Shown: positions 14,967 to 22,944 of the stretch, one piece after another
Layout of the letters: every line of letters starts with the position of its first letter
How positions within the stretch are numbered: position 1 is the stretch's first letter
Assembly: GCA_035319305.1 (NCBI GenBank)
Contig: DATHCY010000208.1
Location: 1 to 24,433, forward strand
DNA: 24,433 nt
Direction of reading: 5' to 3'
DNA from: Methanocella_A sp035319305
GTDB taxonomy: Archaea > Halobacteriota > Methanocellia > Methanocellales > Methanocellaceae
Notes under the pieces: generated by a model
Databases searched by the model: none
What the model saw: the letters and a program-made list of their open reading frames with translations, nothing else
What the model was told of the DNA's origin: nothing
Position numbers and translations under genes: made by a program

Positions 14967-16402
14967 AAACTAAAAAACCAGCAGCGCCTGGAGGGCCCGG
15001 CCAGGAGATCATTGATCGGCGGAAACAGGTGCCTGCTAGGGAGCAGGATCCCACGGAACGGGTCCGAAACTTCGACGAGGTCACCTGTACCTACAGCGAG
15101 TCAGAGGCGGTCAAAGAGGCGAAGCGGTGCATGAGGTGCAAGGTGCCCCAGTGCATGGAAGGCTGTCCAGTGGGCATCGACATTCGAAAGTTTGTTGGAG
15201 AGATCGCTGAAGGCAGGTTTGAGGACGCGGCAAACACTCTCAAGGAAAAGAATACTCTGCCCGCCATCTGCGGCAGGGTATGCCCACAGGAATCACAGTG
15301 CGAGAAGCTCTGCATCTTACGTATGAAGTGGAAGCCGGTCGCCATTGGCAGGCTGGAGCGATTTGCCGCCGAGCACGAAAAGCAGGGCGAGAAGTCGTCC
15401 ATCCCAGAATGGAATGGGGGGAGGATCGCGGTGATCGGCTCTGGACCTGCAGGACTGACAGCAGCCGGGGAACTGGCGAAGATGGGCTACAAAGTCGTCA
15501 TATACGAAGCGTTGCACACCGCAGGCGGCGTCTTGACCTACGGAATACCCGAGTTTAGGCTCCCCAAGGGCATCGTGAATCGGGAAGTTGATTATGTTAA
15601 AAGCCTCGGGGTCGAGATTCGGTTGAATCAGATCGTCGGCAAAACAATCACCATTGACGAAATGCTCCAAGAGTACGACGCGATCTTTATAGGTAGCGGA
15701 GCGGGGCTGCCATTATTCATGGGCATCCCAGGCGAGAACCTCTGCGGCGTCTACTCGGCCAACGAGTACCTGACCAGGATCAACCTGATGAAAGCCTACC
15801 AGTTCCCCGACCACGACACCCCGATCAAAAAAAGCGGGAAGGTCGCCGTGGTCGGCGGTGGCAACGTGGCGTTGGACGCGGCCCGGACCGCAAGAAGGCT
15901 CGGCGCCCATGTCTACCTGATCTACCGGAGGGGCGAGAAGGAAATGCCCGCCCGTAGGGAGGAGACCGAGCATGCAAAACAGGAGGGCATCGAATTCAGG
16001 CTGCTCACCAATCCGACCCGTGTCATCGGCGACGATAGGGGATGGGTCAAAGGTATCGAGGTCGTCAGCATGGAGCTCACCGAGCCCGATGAGTCCGGAC
16101 GCCAGCGCCCGATCCCGGTACAGGGCAGCGAGATGGTGATTGACGTCGACACTGTTATTATAGCCATCGGCACCTCCCCCAATCCCCTTATAGTCCGCTC
16201 GGCGCCCGGGCTAAAGACCAATAAGGAGGGAGGGCTGGTCGTGGACGACTGTACGGGCATGACCTCTCGGGAAGGAGTGTTTGCCGGAGGCGATGCGGTA
16301 TCCGGCTCGGCAACCGTGATCAGCGCTATGGGCCAGGCTAAAGAGGCGGCGAAGGCCATCGATGAGTACGTTAAAAGTAAGAGGAAACAGGCTGCTAGCT
16401 AG
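14948..16402 (+). CDS. nfnB: NfnB/SudA/GltD-like FAD and [4Fe-4S] oxidoreductase subunit
   Basis: 484 residues, glutamate-synthase small-subunit family length. N-terminal cluster cysteines C61, C64, C69, C73 and C108, C112, C118, C122 form two [4Fe-4S] sites. FAD-binding GSGPAG at 164-169, NADP-binding GGGNVA at 303-308, and the closing GD motif at 448-449. The ATG lies inside the end of nfnA, so the pair is translationally coupled. As GltD it would feed electrons to a glutamate synthase large subunit, but none is here; adjacency to the FAD/[2Fe-2S] subunit favours Nfn or Sud function. Confidence 0.9.
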   Translation: MPDQEIKTKKPAAPGGPGQEIIDRRKQVPAREQDPTERVRNFDEVTCTYSESEAVKEAKRCMRCKVPQCMEGCPVGIDIRKFVGEIAEGRFEDAANTLKEKNTLPAICGRVCPQESQCEKLCILRMKWKPVAIGRLERFAAEHEKQGEKSSIPEWNGGRIAVIGSGPAGLTAAGELAKMGYKVVIYEALHTAGGVLTYGIPEFRLPKGIVNREVDYVKSLGVEIRLNQIVGKTITIDEMLQEYDAIFIGSGAGLPLFMGIPGENLCGVYSANEYLTRINLMKAYQFPDHDTPIKKSGKVAVVGGGNVALDAARTARRLGAHVYLIYRRGEKEMPARREETEHAKQEGIEFRLLTNPTRVIGDDRGWVKGIEVVSMELTEPDESGRQRPIPVQGSEMVIDVDTVIIAIGTSPNPLIVRSAPGLKTNKEGGLVVDDCTGMTSREGVFAGGDAVSGSATVISAMGQAKEAAKAIDEYVKSKRKQAAS

Positions 16403-16427
16403 TCGACCTATGAAAGAAATGGCAATG

Positions 16428-16700
16428 CTAAAAGATCAGCCCTTTCACTATATTTAGCACGTTCTCAGGCCACTCCCCAACGGTGGTACCGCTGATCGGT
16501 AGGCCAGTAGGCATCATGTTTTTTGGCACCTTTTCTGGGCCGCCCAGCTCCTTGCTCACCTTTTTCCGGATGCATGCCCCCTGCTTATCGCCCTTGCAAT
16601 AGGCATTGATGAAGCCGATGATGGCATACTTCCTTTTTTCATCCTTGCCATAGACTTGGACAAAGGGGCATTTATCAAGTCGATCGCATGCTTCTACCAT
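16428..16700 (-). CDS. Conserved-looking Cys-containing protein, unknown function
   Basis: 90 residues from ATG 16700 (a TTG at 16709 is the alternative). Cysteines sit in EACDRLDKCPF, in AYCKGDKQGAC and nowhere else, giving C5, C11, C35 and C43 counted from this ATG; the C-terminal half has PKNMMPTGLPISGTTVGEWP. The four Cys could bind an iron-sulfur cluster or a metal. I do not recognise a named family. Neighbours: convergent with nfnB (25 bp) and divergent from the PD-(D/E)XK-like gene, with which it may share a TATA region. Confidence 0.7.
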   Translation of the reverse strand: MVEACDRLDKCPFVQVYGKDEKRKYAIIGFINAYCKGDKQGACIRKKVSKELGGPEKVPKNMMPTGLPISGTTVGEWPENVLNIVKGLIF

Positions 16701-16755
16701 ATATATCAAAAATAGATGGGCTATAGAGGTGATAAAGATTCTCTATTCGTGTAAT

Positions 16756-16770
16756 AAGTATATATTTGAA
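16756..16770. promoter_or_regulatory. Near-symmetric TATA element between divergent genes
   Basis: AAGTATATATTTGAA lies about 38 bp before ATG 16801 (+) and about 60 bp before ATG 16700 (-). The core TATATA reads as a TATA box on either strand. It is followed by a perfect palindrome CAGGT-A-ACCTG at 16785-16795, near the expected plus-strand start site, which could be an operator. Confidence 0.45.
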
Positions 16771-16800
16771 ACAAGCATACTAGTCAGGTAACCTGTTAAT

Positions 16801-17670
16801 ATGACTGAAGAGAACGTGCTGCAGCGCCGGTTGAAAGAGATCCTCCTCAAGGAGACGCCCTATGTCCTGGAGGAGGCACGTTACCGCATGTTCGATCTCG
16901 CCGTTTATGTGCCCGAAGAGACCGCCTTCGAAGGCCTTTCGGAAAGCGGGCAGGTTAGCGCCGTACGGGCCTGTAACAGGTACCTGCTCGATGGCACCTG
17001 TGGCGATCGCAAAAAACGGTTTTTGGCTAACTTTGAGCCGGTCTACGACGAGCAGTGCCTACTCTCTGGGTTCAAGGACCTATCAACGAACCTGATCATC
17101 AGCGAGCGAGACCTTAACACTCTCCTGTCGGACCGGAAAATCATCAAAAAGCACACTGCCTGTGATGCCGCAGAGCGTTACTGCGGCCACCTCGCGAAAC
17201 GGATCAATGCCGAGCAATGCCTCGCCCAGGGGTTGCGCCTGAAAGAAGGCCTGCATTTGGTCGAGTTCAAGAGCGATCACGACGATGTGAACCGCTTCTT
17301 GGAGCAGCTTCCTCACTATGCGATGCTTGCCGATTACATCTGGCTAGTGCTCGGCAGCCGGCAAAAGCAGCCTAAATGGATGCCTTCGTACGTTGGCATC
17401 TTCCGGGAGGTGGGGGACGGTTTTACTATGGAGAAGGAGAGCAGCTACCAGAAAAGGCTCCCTCCGCTGGCAGGGGCGGTCCTCCGAGAACAGGGCATAC
17501 CGGAAACGTTGAAGGGTGAAATGCTTTATGAGTTCATGCGGAAGTGGTTTATCAATTCGATCTTTTACCGAACCGAAGGCCTAGTCGTCTCCATGCACGA
17601 GCTGGACGTGCTGCTGAAAGGGAAAGAGGATCATGGGGGCAGGCAGAGCAGGCTTTTCCATGGGAAATAA
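16801..17670 (+). CDS. Putative PD-(D/E)XK nuclease-fold protein
   Basis: 289 residues, no membrane segments. HLVEFKSDHDD (152-162) gives the E155-x-K157 pair typical of the nuclease superfamily's catalytic strand, and EQLPHYAMLADYIWLVLG resembles the following QxxxY helix and strand seen in MmcB-like and related restriction-endonuclease folds. FDLAVYV (31-37) could supply an upstream acidic residue (D32), but the segment between is long. Several Cys (58, 67, 86, 121, 128, 140) might bind metal. Single gene with its own TATA box. The nuclease assignment rests on motif spacing only; it might be an inactive fold member. Confidence 0.55.
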   Translation: MTEENVLQRRLKEILLKETPYVLEEARYRMFDLAVYVPEETAFEGLSESGQVSAVRACNRYLLDGTCGDRKKRFLANFEPVYDEQCLLSGFKDLSTNLIISERDLNTLLSDRKIIKKHTACDAAERYCGHLAKRINAEQCLAQGLRLKEGLHLVEFKSDHDDVNRFLEQLPHYAMLADYIWLVLGSRQKQPKWMPSYVGIFREVGDGFTMEKESSYQKRLPPLAGAVLREQGIPETLKGEMLYEFMRKWFINSIFYRTEGLVVSMHELDVLLKGKEDHGGRQSRLFHGK

Positions 17671-18032
17671 CGGCTATGTTATGCTAATCTGATTGCTCTG
17701 GACGGGTGATGCGGCAACGCCATCGTTGTATTGCGTTTGGATCATGGATTACAGCTTATTCAGGCTAATCTTTCTGTGTTGATTTGTTAGGTTTGATGTT
17801 TCCTTGTGGCATCTCTGGTGGCACGAAAACGCGGGTGCAATCGCCATAGCGAACACAGGAACATTGGATGGCAGGGCGCAACGGTTGTTTTCTTTATCAA
17901 TTCTGACGCAATTTTATTGGTATCATATTTAAAATGGTATAGCAATCGAGCACATTATGAGATTATGTAGCACAATAATATATTAATTATAAAATAATAT
18001 ATCCATAACAATAGGCTAGCAAGTGCATTCCA
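17671..18032. other. Intergenic region with one tiny Cys-rich open frame
   Basis: On the minus strand 17765-17881 an open stretch of 38 codons contains CSCVRYGDCTRVFVPPEM, resembling small CxC..GxC proteins, but it has only TTG for a start. The 3' part (17960-18005) is very AT-rich and holds the presumed promoter of the kinase at 18033. Nothing else stands out. Confidence 0.4.
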
Positions 18033-19184
18033 ATGAACTACGATCGATCATTAAACAGCCTATGGAAACGAATCATCGAACTTTTCCATAACGATCAGGA
18101 CACCCCCTCGAAATTTAAAAGGCAACTGACGGATCCGGAGCTCATGAGCAGTATTTTGAATAGCACCCACGATGGCATCAGCGTCCATGATAAAGAATTC
18201 AATATTGTCTTAGCCAATGCCACGATGGAAAAGCTGTTTCCAAATATGCTGCCGCTGGAAGGCAAAAAATGCTATAATGCCTTTTTTGGTTTAAATGAGC
18301 CGTGTTCTGACTGTCAGTGTAAAAAAGCGTTACAGACAGGTGAAGGCCAAGCTGTAAGAGCCATGATAACAACGCCTTCGATCGGCCCAGTATGGCTCGA
18401 GACACACGCATATCCAACCTTCGACAGAGCGAACAATGTGACCGGCGTCATCATATATCATCACAATGCCACCGAGTACAAACGATTGGAGTCTTCCAGA
18501 GACCGGACTGAGCTCTATATGGATCTGATGAGCCACGACATTAAAAACATGACCCAGATCGCGCTGGGAAACCTGGAGATAATCCAGGGAGAGCCCCAGG
18601 CCCCGGACGTGAAACGGATGTTATCAGCATCGATCGATGTGTTAAACGACATTTCGAACCTAGTCCATACAGTTAGTACGCTCAAAGCCGTGGAGAGCGA
18701 AAAGCTGATGCTCGAACCCACTGATATTAGCCGCACGATCGCACATGCGGTTGGCAGGTATACGAATGTCCCGGGAAAATCAGTCCTGATCGATTACAAA
18801 CCGGTTGCCAGTTCCATGACCATGGCAGACAGCCTGATTACTGATGCTTTTACCAACCTGATCGATAACTCGATCAGGCACACTCCTGGCGATCAGGTCA
18901 GAATCACCATCGCACAGTCGACAGTGAAGCTGGAAGGAAAGAGCTACCACCGGATCACAATAGAGGATAACGGTCCGGGCATACCCGATGAGTATAAGCG
19001 GCGGATATTCGAGCGCTCCATCACCATCGATAGCAAAGAACGTGGCAAAGGTCTCGGTCTTTACCTGGTCAAAACGTTGATCGATCGGTATGACGGGAGG
19101 GTATGGGCTGAAGACCGAGTTCCAGGAGATCCTGATAAAGGCTCCAGGTTCGTCGTGCTATTGCCCAAAGTGGAGAGAGTTTAA
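18033..19184 (+). CDS. PAS-domain sensor histidine kinase
   Basis: 383 residues, soluble. The PAS domain (~38-150) carries an unusual cysteine group, C80 and CSDCQC (91-96), possibly a metal, cluster or thiol redox site. The H-box is YMDLMSHDIKN with H168. The ATPase domain is complete: N-box FTNLIDNSIRHT (N275, N279), G1 DNGPGIP (312-318), F-box RIFER, G2 GKGLGLYLVK (338-347). It should autophosphorylate and pass phosphate to an unlinked regulator. Its stop shares TTAA with the stop of the convergent propeller gene. Unlike the kinase at 10178 it keeps all ATP-binding motifs. Confidence 0.92.
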   Translation: MNYDRSLNSLWKRIIELFHNDQDTPSKFKRQLTDPELMSSILNSTHDGISVHDKEFNIVLANATMEKLFPNMLPLEGKKCYNAFFGLNEPCSDCQCKKALQTGEGQAVRAMITTPSIGPVWLETHAYPTFDRANNVTGVIIYHHNATEYKRLESSRDRTELYMDLMSHDIKNMTQIALGNLEIIQGEPQAPDVKRMLSASIDVLNDISNLVHTVSTLKAVESEKLMLEPTDISRTIAHAVGRYTNVPGKSVLIDYKPVASSMTMADSLITDAFTNLIDNSIRHTPGDQVRITIAQSTVKLEGKSYHRITIEDNGPGIPDEYKRRIFERSITIDSKERGKGLGLYLVKTLIDRYDGRVWAEDRVPGDPDKGSRFVVLLPKVERV

Positions 19185-20368
19185 CGCCCTCGGCGCATCA
19201 TCATCTCGCAGTAGTTACAGAACTGTCGGCTCAGCAGAATTGGCTCGCCGCACCTGCGGCATACGTTGACTTCCGGATCCGGCGCTCCAGGCCTGGCTCC
19301 CGCATTTTTACCGCAGTACAATGGCCTCTGTCTAGAGGATTCCTTTAACTTGAGGATCTTGATCTGCTCCCGAGAGTATTGGAGGTACCTGCCGATGGAG
19401 AACATATACACCAGGTTCCCCGCGCCGATAGCGAAGTAGTTGCCATCAGCGCTGGACCAGAGTCCGAGAGCGATGCTATCGAATGGGTAGGTCAGCAGGA
19501 TATCGCCCTTGCGGTTGAGTACATAGACGTTACCCGTGCCGGTCGTCACGAAGACCATGCTGCCATCTCCTGAAATCTTTATCCTCTCTACCGGTCCGGG
19601 GACGATCGCCTTCCAGATCTGCTGCAGGTTTTTATCCGTATAGTATACCTGAGAGTTAGAGAAGCCTATGGCTACGTAGCGGCCGTCGTCTGTGATCGAA
19701 AGGTCTGTGATCCGGCCGGCGTAGGTACTGCTCGCCAGCTCATAGCCTCGATCGCTCACGCAGTGGATTGTATTGTTCATCATCTCAAGGACGAAGCTGA
19801 ACTCCCCATCGAAAGATGTATCGGTGTATACCACCGGTGAGTTTGTGATGAATTCCCACCGCAACCGCCCGTCCTTGGTGAACGTATACGATCGGCCCTC
19901 GTCGGTGCCTGCGGTCACCAAGCTGCCGCCGGTCGAAATGCTCAGCGTCGTCACAGGCTTCATGAAACTCCGGCTCCAGGCAACTTTGCCCTGTCGGTCC
20001 AGCGCTCGGAGCGAGCAGTCATCATAGCCTGCGACTACCAGAGCACCCGACGGGTCCATATCCAGCGATCTCAGGCGTTTACCGAGACGGTATGTCCATA
20101 ACTGGTCCCCGCGCTTGTTATAGAAAGAAACGATGCTGTCTTTGGAACATGCGACTATATACTCGCCGTCGTCGGTCGATTTGACAAACACTACATCGTC
20201 CCCGGTGGTATTTGCCCAGATCAGCCTGCCGCTATGGTCGATAAAATAGACGTCGTGATCGTCAGACGCAGCTGTAATAAATGAACTGTTCGGGGTCATA
20301 TAGACATGGTTGATTTTACCGCTTGCCTGGCGTTTCCACTCGGCTTGGAGAATTTTTTCCGGTGGCAT
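19181..20368 (-). CDS. Beta-propeller (WD40/PQQ-like) protein with C-terminal zinc ribbon
   Basis: 395 residues, no signal peptide, so cytosolic. Seven or so repeats of about 40 residues recur with the pattern S.DG.Y..A...D..V...D..G...W (e.g. STDDGEYIVACSKDSIVSF), as in YVTN/WD40/PQQ-like propellers. Residues ~325-340 form a basic linker, and the end has a zinc ribbon, CRRCG...CNYC, before MMMRRGR. Propellers are scaffolds for protein partners; the ribbon may dock nucleic acid or a partner. The ATG has GAGGTAGGGG just upstream. It is convergent with the PAS kinase, overlapping by 4 nt, and could be related to its signalling, but nothing direct shows this. Confidence 0.8.
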   Translation of the reverse strand: MPPEKILQAEWKRQASGKINHVYMTPNSSFITAASDDHDVYFIDHSGRLIWANTTGDDVVFVKSTDDGEYIVACSKDSIVSFYNKRGDQLWTYRLGKRLRSLDMDPSGALVVAGYDDCSLRALDRQGKVAWSRSFMKPVTTLSISTGGSLVTAGTDEGRSYTFTKDGRLRWEFITNSPVVYTDTSFDGEFSFVLEMMNNTIHCVSDRGYELASSTYAGRITDLSITDDGRYVAIGFSNSQVYYTDKNLQQIWKAIVPGPVERIKISGDGSMVFVTTGTGNVYVLNRKGDILLTYPFDSIALGLWSSADGNYFAIGAGNLVYMFSIGRYLQYSREQIKILKLKESSRQRPLYCGKNAGARPGAPDPEVNVCRRCGEPILLSRQFCNYCEMMMRRGR

Positions 20369-20444
20369 CCCCTACCTCTATCCTGTGTTAATATGTTACG
20401 GGTTTAGAGCATATTAAGTATACTGGTGGTCGAAAAATAGAAAA

Positions 20445-20762
20445 TTATCCTACAGGGGATGGGTTCTTCCGCGACATACTTACTGGCTGGGCGATCACCA
20501 GCCCGTGCCGGACCATGCTTTCGATCTCATCCCGCACGCCCATCACCATCTCTGTGGTATTCGCAACCTCCACGACCACTGGGAGATCGAGAGTGACAGA
20601 CGAAACACATCAAAGCTCTCGATCTCTTTCTCATGGCCGGAGCCCATTAGCCCCCATATACCGTGCAGCCCAGGAACCCTTTTTGCCTGAAGTACTCGAC
20701 GAGGCCGTGTATGCAGGCTGATCGCCAACTTTCGCCGTCATCGAAACATAAATCCGCAGCAT
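20445..20762 (-). pseudogene. DUF190-family pseudogene (decayed fluoride locus)
   Basis: From ATG 20762: MLRIYVSMTAKVGDQPAY; shifted: LVEYFRQKGFLGCTVYGG; shifted: MGSGHEKEIESFDVFRLS; shifted: LDLPVVVEVANTTEM to TAA 20445. The joined sequence is the full fold of the DUF190 (PF02641) family: LRIY start, RQKGxxGxTVYxG, a FDVFRLSxDLPVVVEV strand and a C-terminal helix. DUF190 genes commonly neighbour crcB fluoride channels, and two crcB relics follow here. At least three indels kill the gene. Confidence 0.8.
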
Positions 20763-21050
20763 TCCGCTAGAGGACATATATTTACCTGTAATCACTTCAC
20801 CGTAATTAACATTATCAATCGTTTAGGATCGTGGGGGCCGCAGGTGAAGAAACCACACAGACTTTAGCCATGGAATGAACCCGCCCATCGAACCTGCAAT
20901 AAACTATCTAACTCCGTACCACTGTCATCTGACCCTTGTCATATCGGCTGAAAGTGATATATAAGCCAGTTAGACTTGCCATTTAGACTCAACGATTGAG
21001 AGTTGCCACAGGAAGTCCATAGCGTAAAAACACCGAATTCCCTCGTCCCT

Positions 21051-21406
21051 CTACACCCCAGTTAATAAACCCGAGAAATTGAGCCGACATATGCCGCGAG
21101 CAAGCCGCCCGCAACATTGACCGATGATATTGGCGACTGCGGCATGGTAATCCCCGCTCTCAACCAAGCGGAACGTCTCGAACCCTAAGGCCGAAAAGTG
21201 GTATAGCCCCCAGGAAGCCCGCGCAGGCCAGATCATATAGGCCGCCGGATAAGTTAGACCTGCGAGCGCCGCTATCGCAAAGCTGCCGGTGATGTTCACG
21301 AGTATCGTGCCAGGCCTTAAATTCCCGAGCCGCCTCCATACGGGACAGCCAATAGCGAATCATTGAACCTAGGGCGCCCCCATCCGACCAGCACTATCGA
21401 TTCCAC
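21051..21406 (-). pseudogene. crcB: crcB (Fluc fluoride channel) pseudogene 1
   Basis: GTG start near 21406: VESIVLVG, then shifted GGALGSMIRYWLSRME (the CrcB GGxxGAxxRY motif), then shifted GTILVNITGSFAIAALAGLT (the conserved VNxTGSF strand), then FSALGFETFRLVESGDY (the TFSTFxxET motif in degraded form), and a last shift gives a hydrophobic helix. CrcB proteins are dimeric four-helix channels that expel fluoride. The pieces cover the whole family length, about 118 codons, but in three or more frames. Confidence 0.85.
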
Positions 21407-21435
21407 GGTCGTCCCCCCACCACATATACCACAAT

Positions 21436-21787
21436 CTATCTGCCTGCCAACACCCCGGCGAGCCCGAGCAAAAGGCTGACCAGCACATCAGAAAAATCTA
21501 AGACCAGTTAATTGGCGAACTCGGGCGACGCCTGCAACGTCTGGAGGCCGAATGTCAAAGTGGTGAAGGGCTCCCACGAACCCCGCACCGAATAAGACCC
21601 GTAGCCTCGCGCTGAATATGCCTGCATACACGGCCTCGTACGATATAAGTTCAGCATGACGCAGCCGGTTACATTGATTACTAGGACACCAAGCAGAGAT
21701 GGTATAAGGAGACCAATCGCATACAGTGCGATCGCTCCGGCAAAACCGCCCGCAGCGACCAGAAGATAGGATTCAGGATCTTATCAT
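21436..21787 (-). pseudogene. crcB: crcB (Fluc fluoride channel) pseudogene 2
   Basis: Upstream of pseudogene 1, same direction. ATG 21787 is followed by a one-base frame slip, then SYLLVAAGGFAGAIALYAIG and LGVLVINVTGCVML; further slips give FTTLTFGLQTLQASPEF and the terminal helix LVSLLLGLAGVLAGR before TAG 21436. These match the CrcB GGxxGA, VNxTG and FTTxTF motifs. Arg of the RY motif has become Leu. Tandem crcB copies forming a heterodimer are common in bacteria and archaea; both are dead here. Confidence 0.82.
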
Positions 21788-21814
21788 TATCAGCCTGCAA
21801 ACTACATATCGACC

Positions 21815-21823
21815 GATATAAAC
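21815..21823 (-). promoter_or_regulatory. Relic TATA box of the fluoride locus
   Basis: Minus-strand GTTTATATC about 32 bp before the ATG of crcB pseudogene 2. No fluoride-riboswitch-like fold was recognised between them. Confidence 0.35.
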
Positions 21824-21932
21824 TTTCGTTGTTTATTAATCCTCCATAATTCGAGTTTTGATAAACGAATACCTAAAATCGCGATGTCGATAATGATTTT
21901 TGTGCAAAATATTTCTATAAACCACAACAGGG

Positions 21933-21943
21933 TTAAAATATAA
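21933..21943 (+). promoter_or_regulatory. TATA box of the lipoprotein gene
   Basis: TAAAATATAAG about 55 bp before ATG 21993; GGGAGG (ribosome binding site) lies 10-15 nt before the ATG. Confidence 0.5.
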
Positions 21944-21992
21944 GAACAGTTAATTATCGTCAGATCAATTACCCAATGGGAGGTATATACAT

Positions 21993-22532
21993 ATGAAACG
22001 AACGAATATTATGGTAGTATTATTTGTAGTTTTGGCTGCATTTGCAGTTGCGATTTCAGGATGCACATCGCCGACCCCAACACCTACAGAAGGGGCAAAC
22101 GTAACAGCCACACCTACTGAAGCGGCAAACGTAACAGCCACACCGAATACAACGGCAAACATGACGGCCTCGGCTCTGATGATCAACGGATCCGTAGCCA
22201 GCCAGCAGAACTTAACTCTGGCTGATCTGAAAGCGATGCCGCAGAATACGATCAACGCATCGCTGACCAATAGCACCGGCGGAAATGAAACCGTTAATGG
22301 CACGGGTGTCCTGCTCAATACCCTGTTGACAGCATCCAACCCTGCTTCGAACGCAACAAGCGTGACCTTCATCGCATCGGATGGGTTCTCCAATAGCGTC
22401 AACATGACAGATGTACAGGCAGCGACAAATGCAACAATTATAATCAACGACGATGGTACACTCCGCAATGTGATACCCGGCCAGCCCGCAAGTACCTCCG
22501 TCAGCAACCTGACCGTTATCACGATCAGCTAA
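21993..22532 (+). CDS. Secreted lipoprotein, molybdopterin-oxidoreductase-like (SUOX-fold) domain
   Basis: 179 residues. A signal peptide (~4-23) ends in the lipobox AISGC (C24), so the protein is lipid-anchored on the outer face. A Thr/Ala-rich spacer of three 10-residue repeats (~30-60) follows. The domain (~60-179) has LTLADLKAMPQNTINAS, NGTGVLLNTLLTAS, FIASDGFSNSV and DDGTLRNVIPG, matching the sulfite-oxidase-like molybdopterin-binding fold used in archaeal surface proteins; the molybdenum-coordinating Cys is absent, so it is probably a binding domain, not an enzyme. Many NxT/S sites (NVT, NTT, NMT, NLT) suit surface N-glycosylation. A perfect terminator hairpin follows. Confidence 0.8.
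   Translation: MKRTNIMVVLFVVLAAFAVAISGCTSPTPTPTEGANVTATPTEAANVTATPNTTANMTASALMINGSVASQQNLTLADLKAMPQNTINASLTNSTGGNETVNGTGVLLNTLLTASNPASNATSVTFIASDGFSNSVNMTDVQAATNATIIINDDGTLRNVIPGQPASTSVSNLTVITIS
22081..22170 (+). repeat. Three 30-nt tandem repeats in the lipoprotein spacer
   Basis: Units at 22081-22110, 22111-22140 and 22141-22170; the first two differ at only two positions. Each encodes a ten-residue TPTE.ANVTA-type unit with an N-glycosylation sequon. Confidence 0.9.
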
Positions 22533-22547
22533 CAATAGATAGATAAT

Positions 22548-22575
22548 GATGGCCTGTACGGCCATCCCTTTTCCT
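22548..22575 (+). terminator. Hairpin terminator after the lipoprotein gene
   Basis: GATGGCC (22548-22554), 5-nt loop, GGCCATC (22560-22566), then CCTTTTCCTT. A perfect 7-bp stem with a pyrimidine-rich tail, 15 nt after the stop. Confidence 0.7.
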
Positions 22576-22591
22576 TATAACAGCGTCGCAT

Positions 22592-22895
22592 TCCTATTTG
22601 AAAACCTGAATATCAAAGGAATTGTTAGAAATCATTGTCTTGCAAAGAGCATAGGCGACGCAGCGTGGAAACAGCTAATCACCGCTCCAAGTACAAGGCC
22701 GTGAGTGCCGATACAACCGTAGTAATGGTTAACCCTGCTAACACGTCTAAAATGTGCTCAAGATATGGGGCCAACTATTCGAAAAAGAACCGAAAGGCCG
22801 CACACACGAATGTCTGACATGTTGACTTGTCACGGATAAAGGCCGAATGCAGCGGTGAACATTCTCTCAGACTGGGATTGCAGCCTGTCGGCTAA
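22592..22895 (+). pseudogene. TnpB (IS200/IS605 family) 3' remnant
   Basis: ENLNIKGIVRNHCLAKSIGD matches the TnpB segment (E)DLNIKGMxRNxxLAKSI, one of the RuvC parts. After a deletion and shift, VVMVNPANTSKMCSRYGA matches the next motif (VxPxxTSxxCSxCG, with one Cys now Tyr); a further shift gives THECLTC and then LRLGLQPVG before TAA 22893-22895. The N-terminal two thirds of TnpB and the RDxNAA motif are missing. Non-functional. Confidence 0.85.
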
Positions 22896-22900
22896 AACAT

Positions 22901-22936
22901 ATAGAAGCCCACGGATAAATCCATGGGAGCAGTCAC
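22901..22936 (+). mobile_element. IS200/IS605-type right end (hairpin)
   Basis: CCCACGGATAAATCCATGGG (22908-22927) forms an imperfect hairpin followed by GAGCAGTCAC. The same terminal block is found inverted at 8981-9014. It follows the TnpB stop by a few bases, as expected for a right end. The left end is not found. Confidence 0.7.
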
Positions 22937-22944
22937 GCAAAACC

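Noticed and set aside
17765..17881. Small Cys-rich minus-strand frame as a gene
   Set aside because: Only a TTG start, no ribosome binding site or TATA box seen; left as a note in the intergenic entry.
21788..21960. Fluoride riboswitch upstream of the crcB relics
   Set aside because: Only about 10 nt separate the expected start site and ATG, and no matching pseudoknot or GC-rich stem was seen.
21965..22522. Minus-strand 185-residue frame over the lipoprotein gene
   Set aside because: Antisense to a gene with signal peptide, lipobox, ribosome binding site, TATA box and terminator; its Val/Ala-rich stretches are the complement of the Thr/Asn repeats.
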